A DNA stretch of 64,000 nucleotides, from positions 9,982,001-10,046,000 of the forward strand of contig NC_134745.1 of NCBI RefSeq assembly GCF_050436995.1, written 5' to 3'. The notes beneath the pieces are model-generated. The model was given only the letters and a program-made list of their open reading frames with translations. It was not told the origin of the DNA and searched no databases. Positions 1-9,905 of the stretch are shown here, one piece after another (position 1 is the stretch's first letter; each line of letters starts with the position of its first letter). Origin of the DNA: Anticarsia gemmatalis (Eukaryota > Arthropoda > Insecta > Lepidoptera > Erebidae). A program made the translations under genes and the position numbers.

Positions 1-203
1 ATAAGGATATACTGAATTTTTAATTTGATGTATTGTCTACTACAAAGATAACTTAAATGTAAGTTACAAAGAAGTTATTGAAATCAATATCATAATATTA
101 CTCGTGGAAAAACCGTAGTATAAAATGCATTCTAATTAAGCTGAATAAGATTTTTATTATAAATAATGATTTCAATAACTTTCTTGTCTTCTTCTGAAAT
201 CAT

Positions 204-349
204 ATGTCACAAAATAACAGTTCGCTGAAAATTCTAGCTAAATATACGAAAGCAATGACAATGTTGGCAGGAGATCCCCATCTCGATACATTTGTTCAAG
301 TTGCACGTAATTTATGTCGGGAACGAAATGGAGTAGCTAAACTTTATAA
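204..349 (+). other. Possible exon or fragment of an unknown gene
   Basis: An ATG-led frame of about 49 codons runs from 204 and meets a good splice donor (AAT|GTATGT) at 349/350; without splicing the frame stays open to a stop at 387-389. The composition is balanced (Leu, Ala, Asp, Arg, Cys) and less AT-biased than the surroundings, as in real coding sequence, and the segment LAGDPHLDTF looks protein-like. I recognise no family, and no partner exon is visible downstream, so it could equally be a transposon fragment. Confidence 0.22.
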
Positions 350-980
350 TGTATGTTTTAAAAGTGAGGCACAGGCAAGCGGTCGGTAAGCCAAAGGGAA
401 ACTGAAAGCCCGAGAAAATCCCAAACGTGTTAAATATAGAATGAGTGGCGGTTTTGGGCTTTTGTTACGCGCCTACAGTAAGTGCCTATATCAGCTACTA
501 TCGTTATTTAATTATGAAAATCTAATAATAACTTTCGCTGCCATAAAATATAGTGATTCGTTCAGAATCCCTGAGGATTTTTATCTTTTCTCTTAGTATT
601 TTACGTGTTTGCTCGTGAAAGAAGCTCTTTAAAAACTATCTATTATTATACGTGTATCCTATTCGTAGTATTTTTACATATTTCTTTGCAATATTCTTAA
701 GTATTCTATTGGCTCACGATCATCATATTTTTCTGCACATCTTTTATTTGAACTCTACTTATATCGCTTCCATAAGAATATATCTATATCCTTTTCTTAC
801 AATTTTTCCTTTACTCAATATAAATTGAGGAAACAATAACGTACAATTCACCAAAAGGTAGAAATATTTCACTGAGAACATTAAGACAATGTTCATAATT
901 CCACTTTGTAATGTCCACGTACCTGGTGCGAGTGCTATATTCTTTACGATCAAACTCAGCCTTTGATACTTATTACTTTT

Positions 981-1500
981 TTACAGCCGACCCATCATAA
1001 CCGAGTGCAATGTTTTCTCAGACACATTACTCGAATCATTCGACAGGTCAAACACGAAAACTGAAACATAACTGTTGTAATCAACATCAAATATTTTATT
1101 GTGTTCCTTGTAAGCCCGGCTCCAAATGTTGGTCCCAATGTTTGCACCAACGTTGTACTGCAAACTCGGTGAGGTGTACACAAGTTGGTCCCAACGCTCG
1201 TACCAACGTTGGACCGCAAGCTCGGTGAGGTCGGCTCCACACGTTGGTCCCAACGCTCGTATCAACGTTGGACTGCAAACTCGATGAGGTATACACACGG
1301 TGGCTAATAAACTAGTTCTGTCCCGTCAGATCACGAGCGTTGGCGCAGATTCCTTTGATGAAACTGACACGAGCTGGCCAACTGCCAACGTTGGAGCCAA
1401 TGCCAATCTAGATCCACACGTTGGACGAATAGCGTTAGGGCCGATATTGGGGCCAACATGTAGTGCCGGCGTAAAGGAAACAAGAGATTGGTTCGATTTG
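981..1500. repeat. Short tandem repeat of about 57 bp with CCAACGTTGG palindromes
   Basis: Three diverged copies of a unit starting GTTGGTCCCAA begin at 1128, 1184 and 1243, giving periods of 56 and 59 bases. Each unit also carries a (C)CAACGTTG palindrome and a CTCGGTGAGGT-like end. Looser relatives of the palindrome continue to about 1465. Several overlapping frames on both strands are open here only because the repeat lacks stops, so I do not call them genes. The unit looks like degenerate mobile-element or satellite DNA. Confidence 0.6.
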
Positions 1501-2519
1501 TACTGTATCATGTTATATTTACGAGTTTCTCGAAGCGTGATGTTTTATAGACGTTTTACTGCTTGTTGTCAAAGAGGAATAAAGACTAATTTTGCCACGT
1601 AAAATTGTTTAGTGTGTCTATAAATTAATAAATTTAGGTGGCGTAGAGTTATTCTTTTAAAAAAATATCACTGATTGTCCGGAGTTAGTAAGAAATTATT
1701 GTGCATGAACTGCTGGAGTATTATTAAGACAAAGGTATTCCTTCTTTATGATCAGATGCAGGAGCAACAAAAGCTCTTCAGACAAAGGTCCTTCTTCTTT
1801 TTCATAAGATGATAAAATAAGATCACTGTACAACTGACGCAAGGCTATCTCTCTGCATTAAACACATATACGACACTTCTTCTTAATTGAAGGAGAACGT
1901 AGACTCCAGTCCATCAATATACACACAAATATTTATCCCTATTCCCTACTAAGGTTTACACCCACAAGCGGCAAGGTGACCACGTCTAACACTGAAACAA
2001 TGAAAGAATCACACCAGGTTTTATTTAATAGTGGGTTTAATGATACAACCGATTCTTTAATATTTATTTATTTTATACAAAAAAGACAATAAGAAATTAT
2101 TATACCTGTATTTAACACTATATCTTATAAACTATTGTATTATTAAACTAACTTACTAGTTTTATATTATTTGCGACAAATAACATACATGGAAGCAGAT
2201 AACTTGTCTGCTGCAAAATAATATAAAACAATAAAACAAAATTCAAAAAACTTAAATATTAACTGAAATTAGGTAAGGGATTAGATTAGAAGTAAATATT
2301 ACACAGTAAGCATTAGGCAAAGATACGTTTACATTCTAAAATAAATTAATAAAAATTAAAATAAATAGTAAAGCAAGAATAAATAAGACTCACAATAGTA
2401 GATGCATTGAGAGGTTTCGCAAAAAATAATAGAATAGTGAGAATATTTCCTACAATTACATACTCGTACATTTCCCATAACTGTATACATATTCATATGC
2501 ATTTATCAACTGACTTACT
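1501..2519. other. AT-rich stretch without a recognised gene
   Basis: Very AT-rich from about 2040 to 2460. It lies downstream of the gag-like gene at 2520-3542 (minus), so it probably includes that gene's 3' untranslated region. I found no copy of the gene's TATA region here, which argues against a simple 3' LTR. No other feature is supported. Confidence 0.4.
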
Positions 2520-3542
2520 TTACTTCGTTGACTTAAACTGTTTACAATCACCAGATTTATGATGACCCGTTCGACCACAAGTATTACAAACACCATAGCA
2601 ATACGGAGTACTGTGACTAGACCGGCCACAAGTGCGACAATAATTACTTTGCACTTGCCTCGAATGATCATGTAAATATTCATACAATGAGCTTATAGTT
2701 CTACATTCTGCTCTACGCGCCCCTTCTTCCAAGTACGGATTGCGTAGTTTATTAATAATAAGATTACATGTGTTATACTCATTCATCCCACACATCTCGC
2801 CAGAACGTTTCATTTTATTAAAAAAATCTATAACCGATTCACCAGTGTGCTTGAAAGAATTAACGAAATTCTGCAGCTCGTCCACGCGGTCGCGAGTATT
2901 AGGACTATACCACCTTTTAATCAAGCTCTCCTTCCACTGAGCCCAGCTAATCGTTTCTTCTTTAAATTTAACCTTACTCCAATCTAAAGCAAGACCCTTT
3001 AGATTAAGTTTCATGTTTTTTATCAAAGTAGTTTCATCCCAACCTTGTCGATTCGCTACTAACTCTAGTAAATCCAACCAGTGCTGCACATGCATGTTGC
3101 TGCCGTCAAACACCGGAAACAGTGTTGATATTTTGACTAAAGCTGCCGAAGACAGGGCTTCTTCTTCTCTATGACCTCTCGTAGAAAGTGGTTCAGCAGC
3201 TCGCAGCTTTGAAGTCGAATTGTAGGAAGGCTTCGAGCTTTCTTGACGACTGGTTCCAGGAAGACTTGCATTAAGAACAGAGCTTGATCTTGGCGGAGTA
3301 ACATCCAGACGCATACGTTTCTTATCTGCAGGTTTTTCGTCATCAATCTTGCGTTTTGTAGGAGTTTCCGTGACAGCATTTTGTGTGTTTTCACTGGCGC
3401 GCTCGTTTTCTTGATTGCGAACTAGTATTTTCATGATCAGGTCCTCTAGTCGTTCCAAGCGGTCTGTCGTAGACGAACCTCGAGAAGTACCTGCGCTCAC
3501 TTCACTTTTGGAATTCTTGCTGGGTGTACCTTTGCTAGCCAT
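2520..3542 (-). CDS. Stand-alone gag-like protein with two zinc knuckles (copy 1)
   Basis: An intact 340-aa single-exon frame. Residues 1-110 are polar and low-complexity, with a leucine-rich 'RLERLEDLI' patch and a basic KRKIDD/KKRMR stretch that may be a nuclear localisation signal. About 140-290 resembles the Retrotrans_gag fold (FDGSNMHVQHW, LKGLALDW, then a W-x-KW-like stretch and GESVIDFFNKM). Two zinc knuckles close it: C302-x2-C305-x4-H310-x4-C315, and C319-x2-C322 with H327/H328 and C333. No protease, reverse transcriptase or integrase frame follows, and I see no terminal repeats. It is either the gag of a non-autonomous retroelement or a captured host gene. A shorter paralogue lies 2.6 kb away in the same orientation. 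Family placement is good; cellular role unknown. Confidence 0.75.
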   Translation of the reverse strand: MASKGTPSKNSKSEVSAGTSRGSSTTDRLERLEDLIMKILVRNQENERASENTQNAVTETPTKRKIDDEKPADKKRMRLDVTPPRSSSVLNASLPGTSRQESSKPSYNSTSKLRAAEPLSTRGHREEEALSSAALVKISTLFPVFDGSNMHVQHWLDLLELVANRQGWDETTLIKNMKLNLKGLALDWSKVKFKEETISWAQWKESLIKRWYSPNTRDRVDELQNFVNSFKHTGESVIDFFNKMKRSGEMCGMNEYNTCNLIINKLRNPYLEEGARRAECRTISSLYEYLHDHSRQVQSNYCRTCGRSSHSTPYCYGVCNTCGRTGHHKSGDCKQFKSTK

Positions 3543-3880
3543 AGCTGAGCCTTAGTATAATTGTATATTTGAACACGAATTATCGGTTTACTTGTAATTT
3601 TGGTAGATTCTCTTATGGAGTAACACAGTAGACTAAAGTTATAAATCAGTGGGAAGGTTTATATAGCGAGTTCTGTAACATCCCACGCTTTACAACATGT
3701 AAAAAAATCATTCCTATTGCTTAATCGGGAGGTTCCCAGTATCATGAATCCCAGAATAACATGACTCATAAACTTCCGTTCCTGATCAGTTGAGATTACT
3801 GTTATCAAAGGATATCCTGGGGTCTGTACGTATTATGGGGAATATTCAGAAATTACTCATCTGAAAATGATCAGTTTGTC
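3543..3880 (-). promoter_or_regulatory. TATA-type promoter region of gag-like copy 1
   Basis: Read on the minus strand, CTATATAAACC (about 3657-3667) sits about 120 bases upstream of the ATG. The region out to about 3880 aligns to the region upstream of the second gag-like gene (about 7030-7360). Shared blocks include TATATAAACC/TATAAAAACC, a TTCCTATTG box, ATCATGAATCC and GGATATCCTGG. Shared sequence well upstream of the coding part shows that the promoter was duplicated with the gene. No transcription start is proven. Confidence 0.55.
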
Positions 3881-4096
3881 ATTACTTCTGTGGAGCATAA
3901 CGTAAATGCATTATGGAACTTTTTAATGCAATCCAGAACGTAGGTTCCCAATCTTTTAGGAACTACCGCTTACTAAGAAAACCTCTTCTACATAATACCT
4001 AGTTTTACCTTTAATATATTTTTTGTCATTTATCGTTTGTCTTTGGACTCGCTACCGTTCTATATGAAAAACCTTCTTGGGGGCAGGCCGGTACCG

Positions 4097-4149
4097 CTCT
4101 TGTTGGAATCCTATGATCTAGAGTATAGATCACAGGATTCCAACGAGGG
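4097..4149. repeat. Hairpin with 23-bp arms
   Basis: Arms 4097-4119 and 4127-4149 are inverted copies (GTTGGAATCCTATGATCT against AGATCACAGGATTCCAAC) with about three mismatches and a seven-base loop. It sits just before the CTAGACTAA minisatellite and may be the end of the same repeat element. Confidence 0.6.
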
Positions 4150-4164
4150 TGGTATACCTACCAC

Positions 4165-4432
4165 TACTCTAGTTTATTCTAGATTTTAGACTAATTAGTC
4201 TAGATTCTAGACTTATTTTAATTTTAGGCTAATTTTAATTCTAGACTCATTTTAATTCTAGACTAATTATAATTCTAGATTAATTAGTCTAGATCCTAGA
4301 CTAATTTTAATCCTAGACTAATTTTAATCCTAGACTAATTTAAATCCTAGGCAAATTTTAATCCTAGACTAATTTTAATTCTAGACTAGTTAGTCTAGAT
4401 TCTAGACTAATTTTAATTCTTAACTAATCTAG
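4165..4432. repeat. Minisatellite of CTAGACTAATTTTAATYC units
   Basis: Roughly fifteen head-to-tail copies of an 18-bp unit (consensus CTAGACTAATTTTAATTC), interrupted by variants such as TTAGTCTAGATTCTAGAC. The CTAG core makes the array partly self-complementary. It lies between the two gag-like genes and is purely non-coding. Confidence 0.8.
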
Positions 4433-4440
4433 GATCACAT

Positions 4441-4760
4441 AGCTAGTTGTGCTCACCTATCGGTAAACAATCAGTTAATTAAGCAACGTTGACGCGGACA
4501 TTCCACAGATGGGTGCATAATGGTAATTGAACTGCGGTCCCCCTACTTCGGAAAGCAAGCAAAAAGTCGATCTGTTGTTAGGCCAAATCAAAGGACAACA
4601 AAACTGTTTTTTTAATTATTTTTTTAAATTAATTAGTACAATAATTAGGATTTGGATATAGAATAAGGGGGATTGGACCATAGTCCACCACGCTGGTCCA
4701 GTGCCTGTTGGTGGACGTATTGCCAGAGCCTCGTTCGTCAGTCACCAGCAGTGGGACACA
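4441..4760 (+). repeat. Lepidopteran interspersed repeat fragments
   Basis: The stretch from 'GTGCTCACCTATCGGTAAACAATCAG' at about 4449 has related copies at about 50590-50760 and 60765-60840, all with a CACY..TCGGTAAACAA-like start followed by TTAAGC. At 4675-4740 a second module (TAGTCCACCACGCTGG) matches the repeats at 63024-63110 and, inverted, 24838-24905. I know both from moth genomes as common dispersed elements, but I cannot name the exact family. Confidence 0.5.
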
Positions 4761-5126
4761 ATAAGGGGCTAATAAAAATTTTTAAAAAAATAGTACAATA
4801 ATGCTAATTACTTTAAAGAAGCTTAAATAAAAAAATCTGACACTCTTTACTCTATATGCCTGATGAGTGTTCAATATAAGTATTGCATAATAATATAAAT
4901 ATGTTTATCAGTTGATCGCTGTTGCGGTTTCAGGCTTCATTTACCTTTTTGCTACATGCAGCCATAATTGTGGTAAAGTTAGATGAAATAATGTATAATG
5001 TTAGAGATTCAATTACGTGAAAGTACATTAAGTACGCATCTTACACAAGTCTGAAATGCGTATATCGGACTGAACTTTACGTGGAAACTCTTTAAGACAA
5101 CACTACCCGTCTAGGTAGGCTCTAAA

Positions 5127-5532
5127 ATACAGTATGACTGGTGAGATACCTTCAATATTTGAGGACGTAATAGTATGCGAACATATTATAATATCATGAA
5201 ATAAAATAACATAAAAACGAAATATTAAATAACTTCTTAGTAAACTTCGTACACAGTACACCGAGAGTCCAGTATTTAACTGCGGAATAATTGGACTATC
5301 GCAGCGCATTGCGCTATCAACACAGAATACATGGGCGAGTCCATTTTTGACAGCTTGTCGCTTAGCAACAAAACTAGTAAAGCGTGTCGTGAGTATAATA
5401 TCCAAATTTCACCTATTTTTAGAGAAATTTCGATAAAAAATTAAGCTTCTATTTTTTTCATATCAAGTTAACGAGAATCGAGTACCGAGTACTCTCCTAA
5501 GTATTGAAGGTATCTCACCAGTCATACTGTAT
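5127..5532. mobile_element. Foldback/MITE-like element with perfect 31-bp inverted repeats
   Basis: 5127-5157 and 5502-5532 are exact reverse complements over 31 bases (core AGTATGACTGGTGAGATACC). They enclose about 345 bases holding only a 100-codon frame without a recognised domain. Length and structure fit a non-autonomous DNA transposon. I do not see a clear target-site duplication next to the arms, so the true ends may lie slightly elsewhere. Confidence 0.7.
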
Positions 5533-6186
5533 ATAAATGCAGTGTAATTTGGCCATAAAACATTTATCGGTTAAGGACATAAACTTCAACTGAGTGGCGC
5601 ATGGACTTGATTTTTGGTTACACCGCTTAACAAAAACGCAGCAAAACCCAACTCTTTTATTTACCCTTTGCTAAGTATATAATCAAACTGGACCCACAGT
5701 AGTAGTGGCGCAAAATGATGTGTCATCGAATACTTACCCTGGGCTATTCAATTGCTGCACAAGATCTAATTTCGTTTCGTGAGATTAAAAAAAAAACATA
5801 AATTTTATTTCGTGTTTATTTATTTTATTCCAAAAAAAAATACAAATCAAAATGTGATTCCCTTATTTAATACGATTTAATATGAGCTTTTACATTATTA
5901 TAAACAAACTACTTACTACTCGAATTTCTGAATTTATATTCCAGAAATATAAAACATCATTGGCCGATTATTATTCGATTTTACAGTTCTCATTAGGTAT
6001 AAGCCAATTTACAATCTGCACTAAATTAAAACAAAAATTAATAAATTAATAATAGAACCAGAATGAATTAAACAATTTACACATTATTTGATACAATCGA
6101 AAAAATAAAACAGAGACGTAAATATTTGCTACAATAACAATTTAGTACATGCCTTATAAATAAAATTCTACATGCGTTTATAAAGT
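5533..6186. other. Gene-free stretch, probably 3' flank of gag-like copy 2
   Basis: AT-rich DNA downstream of the minus-strand gene at 6187-7014. Its last 150 bases resemble the equivalent region after copy 1 (AATTAATAAATTAATAATAG-like runs). That suggests the duplication included part of the 3' untranslated region. Nothing else is evident. Confidence 0.35.
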
Positions 6187-7014
6187 TTACTTCATTGACT
6201 TAAACTGTTTACAATCACCAGATTTATGCTGACCTGTTCGAACACACGCTTCACAAATACACTGCGCATTACTAGGATTAAATTGGCCACGGATCCCACA
6301 GTAATTACTTTGCACTTGCCCTAAATAATCATTTAAATGTGCCGTATTACGTAGTTTATTAATAATCAGATTAAATGCGTTATACTCATTCCTTTCGAAC
6401 GTCTCGCCAGAATGTTTTATTTCATTTAAATCTACAGCCGGTTCAGAAGCATGCTTGGAAGTATTAACTAAACTCTTTAGATCGTCTCCGCGAGTCGCAT
6501 TCATGTTCCTTATTGAAGCAGCTTCATCACAAACTTGTTGATTCGCAAGCAGCTTCAATAAATCCAGGCAGTGCTGTACATACATGTGACTTCCATCAAA
6601 AGTCGGACGCCGTGGTGTTTCTTTGACTAAAGCCGAAGACTGGACCTCTACATTTCTTAGATCCCTCGTAGGAAGCGGCCCACGATTCGGTGGCGAATTG
6701 ACTAGAGGCTTCGAGTATTTCTGACGACTAGTTCCAGGAGTTGCATCGGGAGTAGAGCTTATAGTTGGTGGAGTTACATCCAGACGCACACGTTTCTTAA
6801 CTTCAGATACTTTATCACTAATCTTGCGTTTTGGTGTAATTTTAGTAGCGGCATTTTGCGGTGTTTTCCCTCCGTCTTGCTCGTGTCCCATATGGCGAGC
6901 CAGTTGCATGATGAGGTCTTCTAGCCGTTCCAAGCGTTCTCTCACAGTCAACCGACGTGAAGTAGATGGGCTGACTTCACTTTTGACATTTCTAGGTGTA
7001 CCTTTATTAGCCAT
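6187..7014 (-). CDS. Gag-like protein, diverged paralogue of copy 1 (copy 2)
   Basis: A 275-aa frame aligned along its length to the protein at 2520-3542: same start (MANKGTP/MASKGTP), RLERLEDLIM, KKR.RLDVTPP, TFDGSHMYVQHCLDLL, NEYNAFNLIINKLRN and the end HKSGDCKQFKSMK. It lacks about 40 residues of the central capsid-like part, including the LKGLALDW motif, and about 18 more before the knuckles. The first zinc knuckle is broken (second Cys replaced by Arg, spacing changed); the second keeps its Cys and His residues. Despite these deletions and many substitutions the frame stays open, which could mean it is still selected or simply has not decayed yet. It may have lost particle-forming ability. 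Confidence 0.6.
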   Translation of the reverse strand: MANKGTPRNVKSEVSPSTSRRLTVRERLERLEDLIMQLARHMGHEQDGGKTPQNAATKITPKRKISDKVSEVKKRVRLDVTPPTISSTPDATPGTSRQKYSKPLVNSPPNRGPLPTRDLRNVEVQSSALVKETPRRPTFDGSHMYVQHCLDLLKLLANQQVCDEAASIRNMNATRGDDLKSLVNTSKHASEPAVDLNEIKHSGETFERNEYNAFNLIINKLRNTAHLNDYLGQVQSNYCGIRGQFNPSNAQCICEACVRTGQHKSGDCKQFKSMK

Positions 7015-7360
7015 GTTTAACTCTTTGTGTTAATTTAAATTTAAACCCAAAAATAAAAGGCTAACTAGCAACGAATGGTGGTAGTTAATACTGAAGTTGT
7101 TACAATGGAATAAAACTATATATCAGCGCGGAGGTTTTTATAGCGAATTCTGTGAAATCCCACAATTCACGAAATGGTAGCGTTCCTATTGGCTAATAAA
7201 GTAGGGAGGTGGCTAATATCATGAATCCTCGAATAACGTCACTGACAAATTTCCGTTCGTGATCAGTTGAAATAGCTGTTATCAACGGATATCCTGGAGT
7301 CTGTATTCACGGGAGCATTTAGAAATAATTTATCTAGAGAATGATTTACTAACTATATAT
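7015..7360 (-). promoter_or_regulatory. TATA-type promoter region of gag-like copy 2
   Basis: On the minus strand GCTATAAAAACC (about 7134-7144) lies about 120 bases before the ATG, the same distance as in copy 1. The homology with copy 1 continues to roughly 7360, through TTCCTATTGG, ATCATGAATCC and GGATATCCTGG. Confidence 0.5.
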
Positions 7361-9560
7361 TTTTAAGTGTGACTTCATGATATTATTATGCGTCATGGGA
7401 ATTAACACTTGAAGGAACTTTTAGATGATAGCTGGTTGTCGATGCTCGATAATATTAGAGCATCGCCGCGCCGTCCAGATAATGGAGTGTACAGTCCATA
7501 GTCACCGACCCACTGACGTAAAGACCTTTGTTTTGTGATACTTAAAAAAACGTAATTCACCGACATTAATTTGAATGCACTAAATAAACTGCTTCTATGG
7601 TGCGGCTGTTAGTGTGTCCTAAGGGTGAATATGGGTCCCGTAATTAGACAGTGAGCAGGCATTCATCCAATCAAGAACATGGAAAAACTAAATATCCTTC
7701 GCATGCCATCTTAGAAAACACAAGCAACACAACAAAGGCGTAAAAATATTATCTGCAAGAAATGTTACTCAATTTTGTATTTTACTGAACAAACGTTCAT
7801 ATCAAGGAACAAAACCACACGTAATTATCTGAACAGAAAGGGTAATATAAAGTTAGTGGCTTTTAACATGTTCAAGCGCTCAGCAAACTGTGGTTGTTCC
7901 CGTGTAAAACTTTCATGTAGACTCACTCCTTCTTATTATGCCCATCGCATGCAAAACGACCATGATTTGAATAATTTCAACAGATTTAATAAAACCTAAC
8001 AATTCACACTTTGTTCTCCATCATTGTTGTCGAATAACTTAGTTGTTTTGGCAGTTTATATCTAAGTGATTAATCGAACGTAATTTAAAATCAAATGCTT
8101 AAATATTCAAAGTTACTCGTTCAAAGTACATGACTAATTGACGGTGTCGCGCGCGATATCAACGGTAGGCGTACTACTGACATTTCAATTAAATGTATGA
8201 GGAAATTTTGTTTGTGAATATCTAATGTTGTGCTCTATTTATTAACCTCAGTAAGTTCTCATATGAAAATTATATAAAACGTAGAGTCATGCCTAATCTG
8301 CTTTATTTTGGTATGTAAACCCAAAATCTAGTTGTTAACTCTACTTGTATGTTGAAGGTTCGTTATTTTCAATTAACGTAGATCATTCAAATTGCCACTG
8401 TATCTTTTAGTGAAAAAATATCTTTAAAGTGCTAAGAAAGCAAGACTCCCAACGCAATGGAGATTGTAACATTAGCATACTTTGTATTACAAAATGTAAA
8501 AAGCGACTTTGAAAACAACATTCTTTATTCCAAACTATAGTTCATTTGTGACAATCTACATAGTTTAAATCCTCATACTGTCAAAAAGGCACTCGAATTT
8601 TCTGTAACAAAATAATCAACGAAAATACTCCACAAAGCAATAAAATAATGAACACGTCTAAAAGCGGTAGAAACATCAAAATTCCCGTCCGCGACATAAC
8701 TTCACGTCTGTGAAAACATCTTGCCATATTATGCTTTTTGTAGGACGCTCTTGAAACGAGAGCAATTTATTTAATGGACTAGATAGTTGTTTCCCCACAA
8801 TTTTCACGACATGTGAGTGGTTCGCACTGGCCAAGACTATTCCTTTAACTATTTTCCACCTCGAATTTACAGCTTTTCAATGGCGCTTCTATTTGAGTGC
8901 GGTCGAGCAGATGTTTAATAGAAAGATTTAACGTTTTTGGCGAATAAATGTTATTTATATTTTAGCTTTATTAAGAGTTCTATTCAAATATTGACGGTAG
9001 TAATCAAGAAGCAAATGCATTAACTGATATGAGCGAACTTACAAGCGTCAAAAACACAAAACCGGTACCTATAATAATCGTGATTAAGACTCGTTGCATT
9101 ATAACTATTATGTATACAAGTCGCGAGAGTTTAAAATCGTTAAACCTGTACTTGTACTCGCTGTTTTACTGTTATAAAGTAGACACAAAATACAAACAAA
9201 CACATTCGTACATAATTTCATAAAAGAACAGAATCACGTGAAAACAATATTGTAGTCTCTAGCGTAAAATATAAGAGAAAATTTACACTAAAGGGATTAA
9301 TACTCGGCTACAGTATTACTTCGTCAGTAAAACAAGCTACGTTTGCACAAATATTTGATCATATAACATTATGTGGTTGCTATTCTACACAATCTTGTGG
9401 CTTTTCCCACGCGACTTAAATACATTTCACTTATTCTAACATTTATTTAGTTTATACTTCAATTTACGCGTAGAAAAATGATTATTAGAACTATCAAAGG
9501 ATGTGATTAATGGGTTAATACCATGTGATAAACAGATAGATATGGATATATGTTTATCGA
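7361..9560. other. Gene-free AT-rich DNA
   Basis: Short frames at 7775-7999 and 9029-9223 have no recognisable domain and biased composition. No splice-linked coding series, RNA gene or clear repeat structure was found. Confidence 0.35.
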
Positions 9561-9568
9561 TGTTTGAC

Positions 9569-9905
9569 TGTAGGTATAGGAAACCTACCCAAATTATTCC
9601 ATGACGTTGTTTTGTTAAAACCCGGGATGCTACTATCTGAATATAGAAAAGCGGCCTCTGTAGTGCGATTGGTAGTATATCCGACTGCTAACCATGAGGC
9701 TAACGGTTCGTTACCAGGGTCAGGCAAAAGAGTCTTGGACTTTTCTAACTTATACAAGAATGCTTCTCGATATTAGCCCGGAGTTTGGTATCATCGCAAT
9801 CGGCTTGCCACCTATTACATGGGGCTAACACTGTCAATGAAGAAACGTGGGTATATTTCTTACACTTCTGCCTAGGCCTTTTGTAATATAGACTAGAAAT
9901 AGTCA
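9569..9905 (+). mobile_element. tRNA-derived SINE (family with GGTTCG B box)
   Basis: The stretch carries a tRNA-like A box (TAGTGCGATTGGTAGTATA, about 9661-9679) and a B box (GGTTCGTTACC, about 9705-9715). Upstream is an AACCTACCCAAATTATTCCATGACGT head, downstream a GAGTTTGGTATCATCGCAATCGGCT...CTGCCTAGGCC tail. I recognise this arrangement from lepidopteran dispersed repeats. Opposite-strand and same-strand frames here are by-products of the repeat. Confidence 0.6.

Noticed and set aside
981..1602. Several overlapping ORFs of 61-105 codons on both strands
   Set aside because: They follow the tandem repeat, which lacks stops in several frames, and show no protein domain.
2000..3880. LTR retrotransposon ends around gag-like copy 1
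   Set aside because: The TATA-containing upstream segment has no visible copy downstream of the gene, and no pol frames exist.
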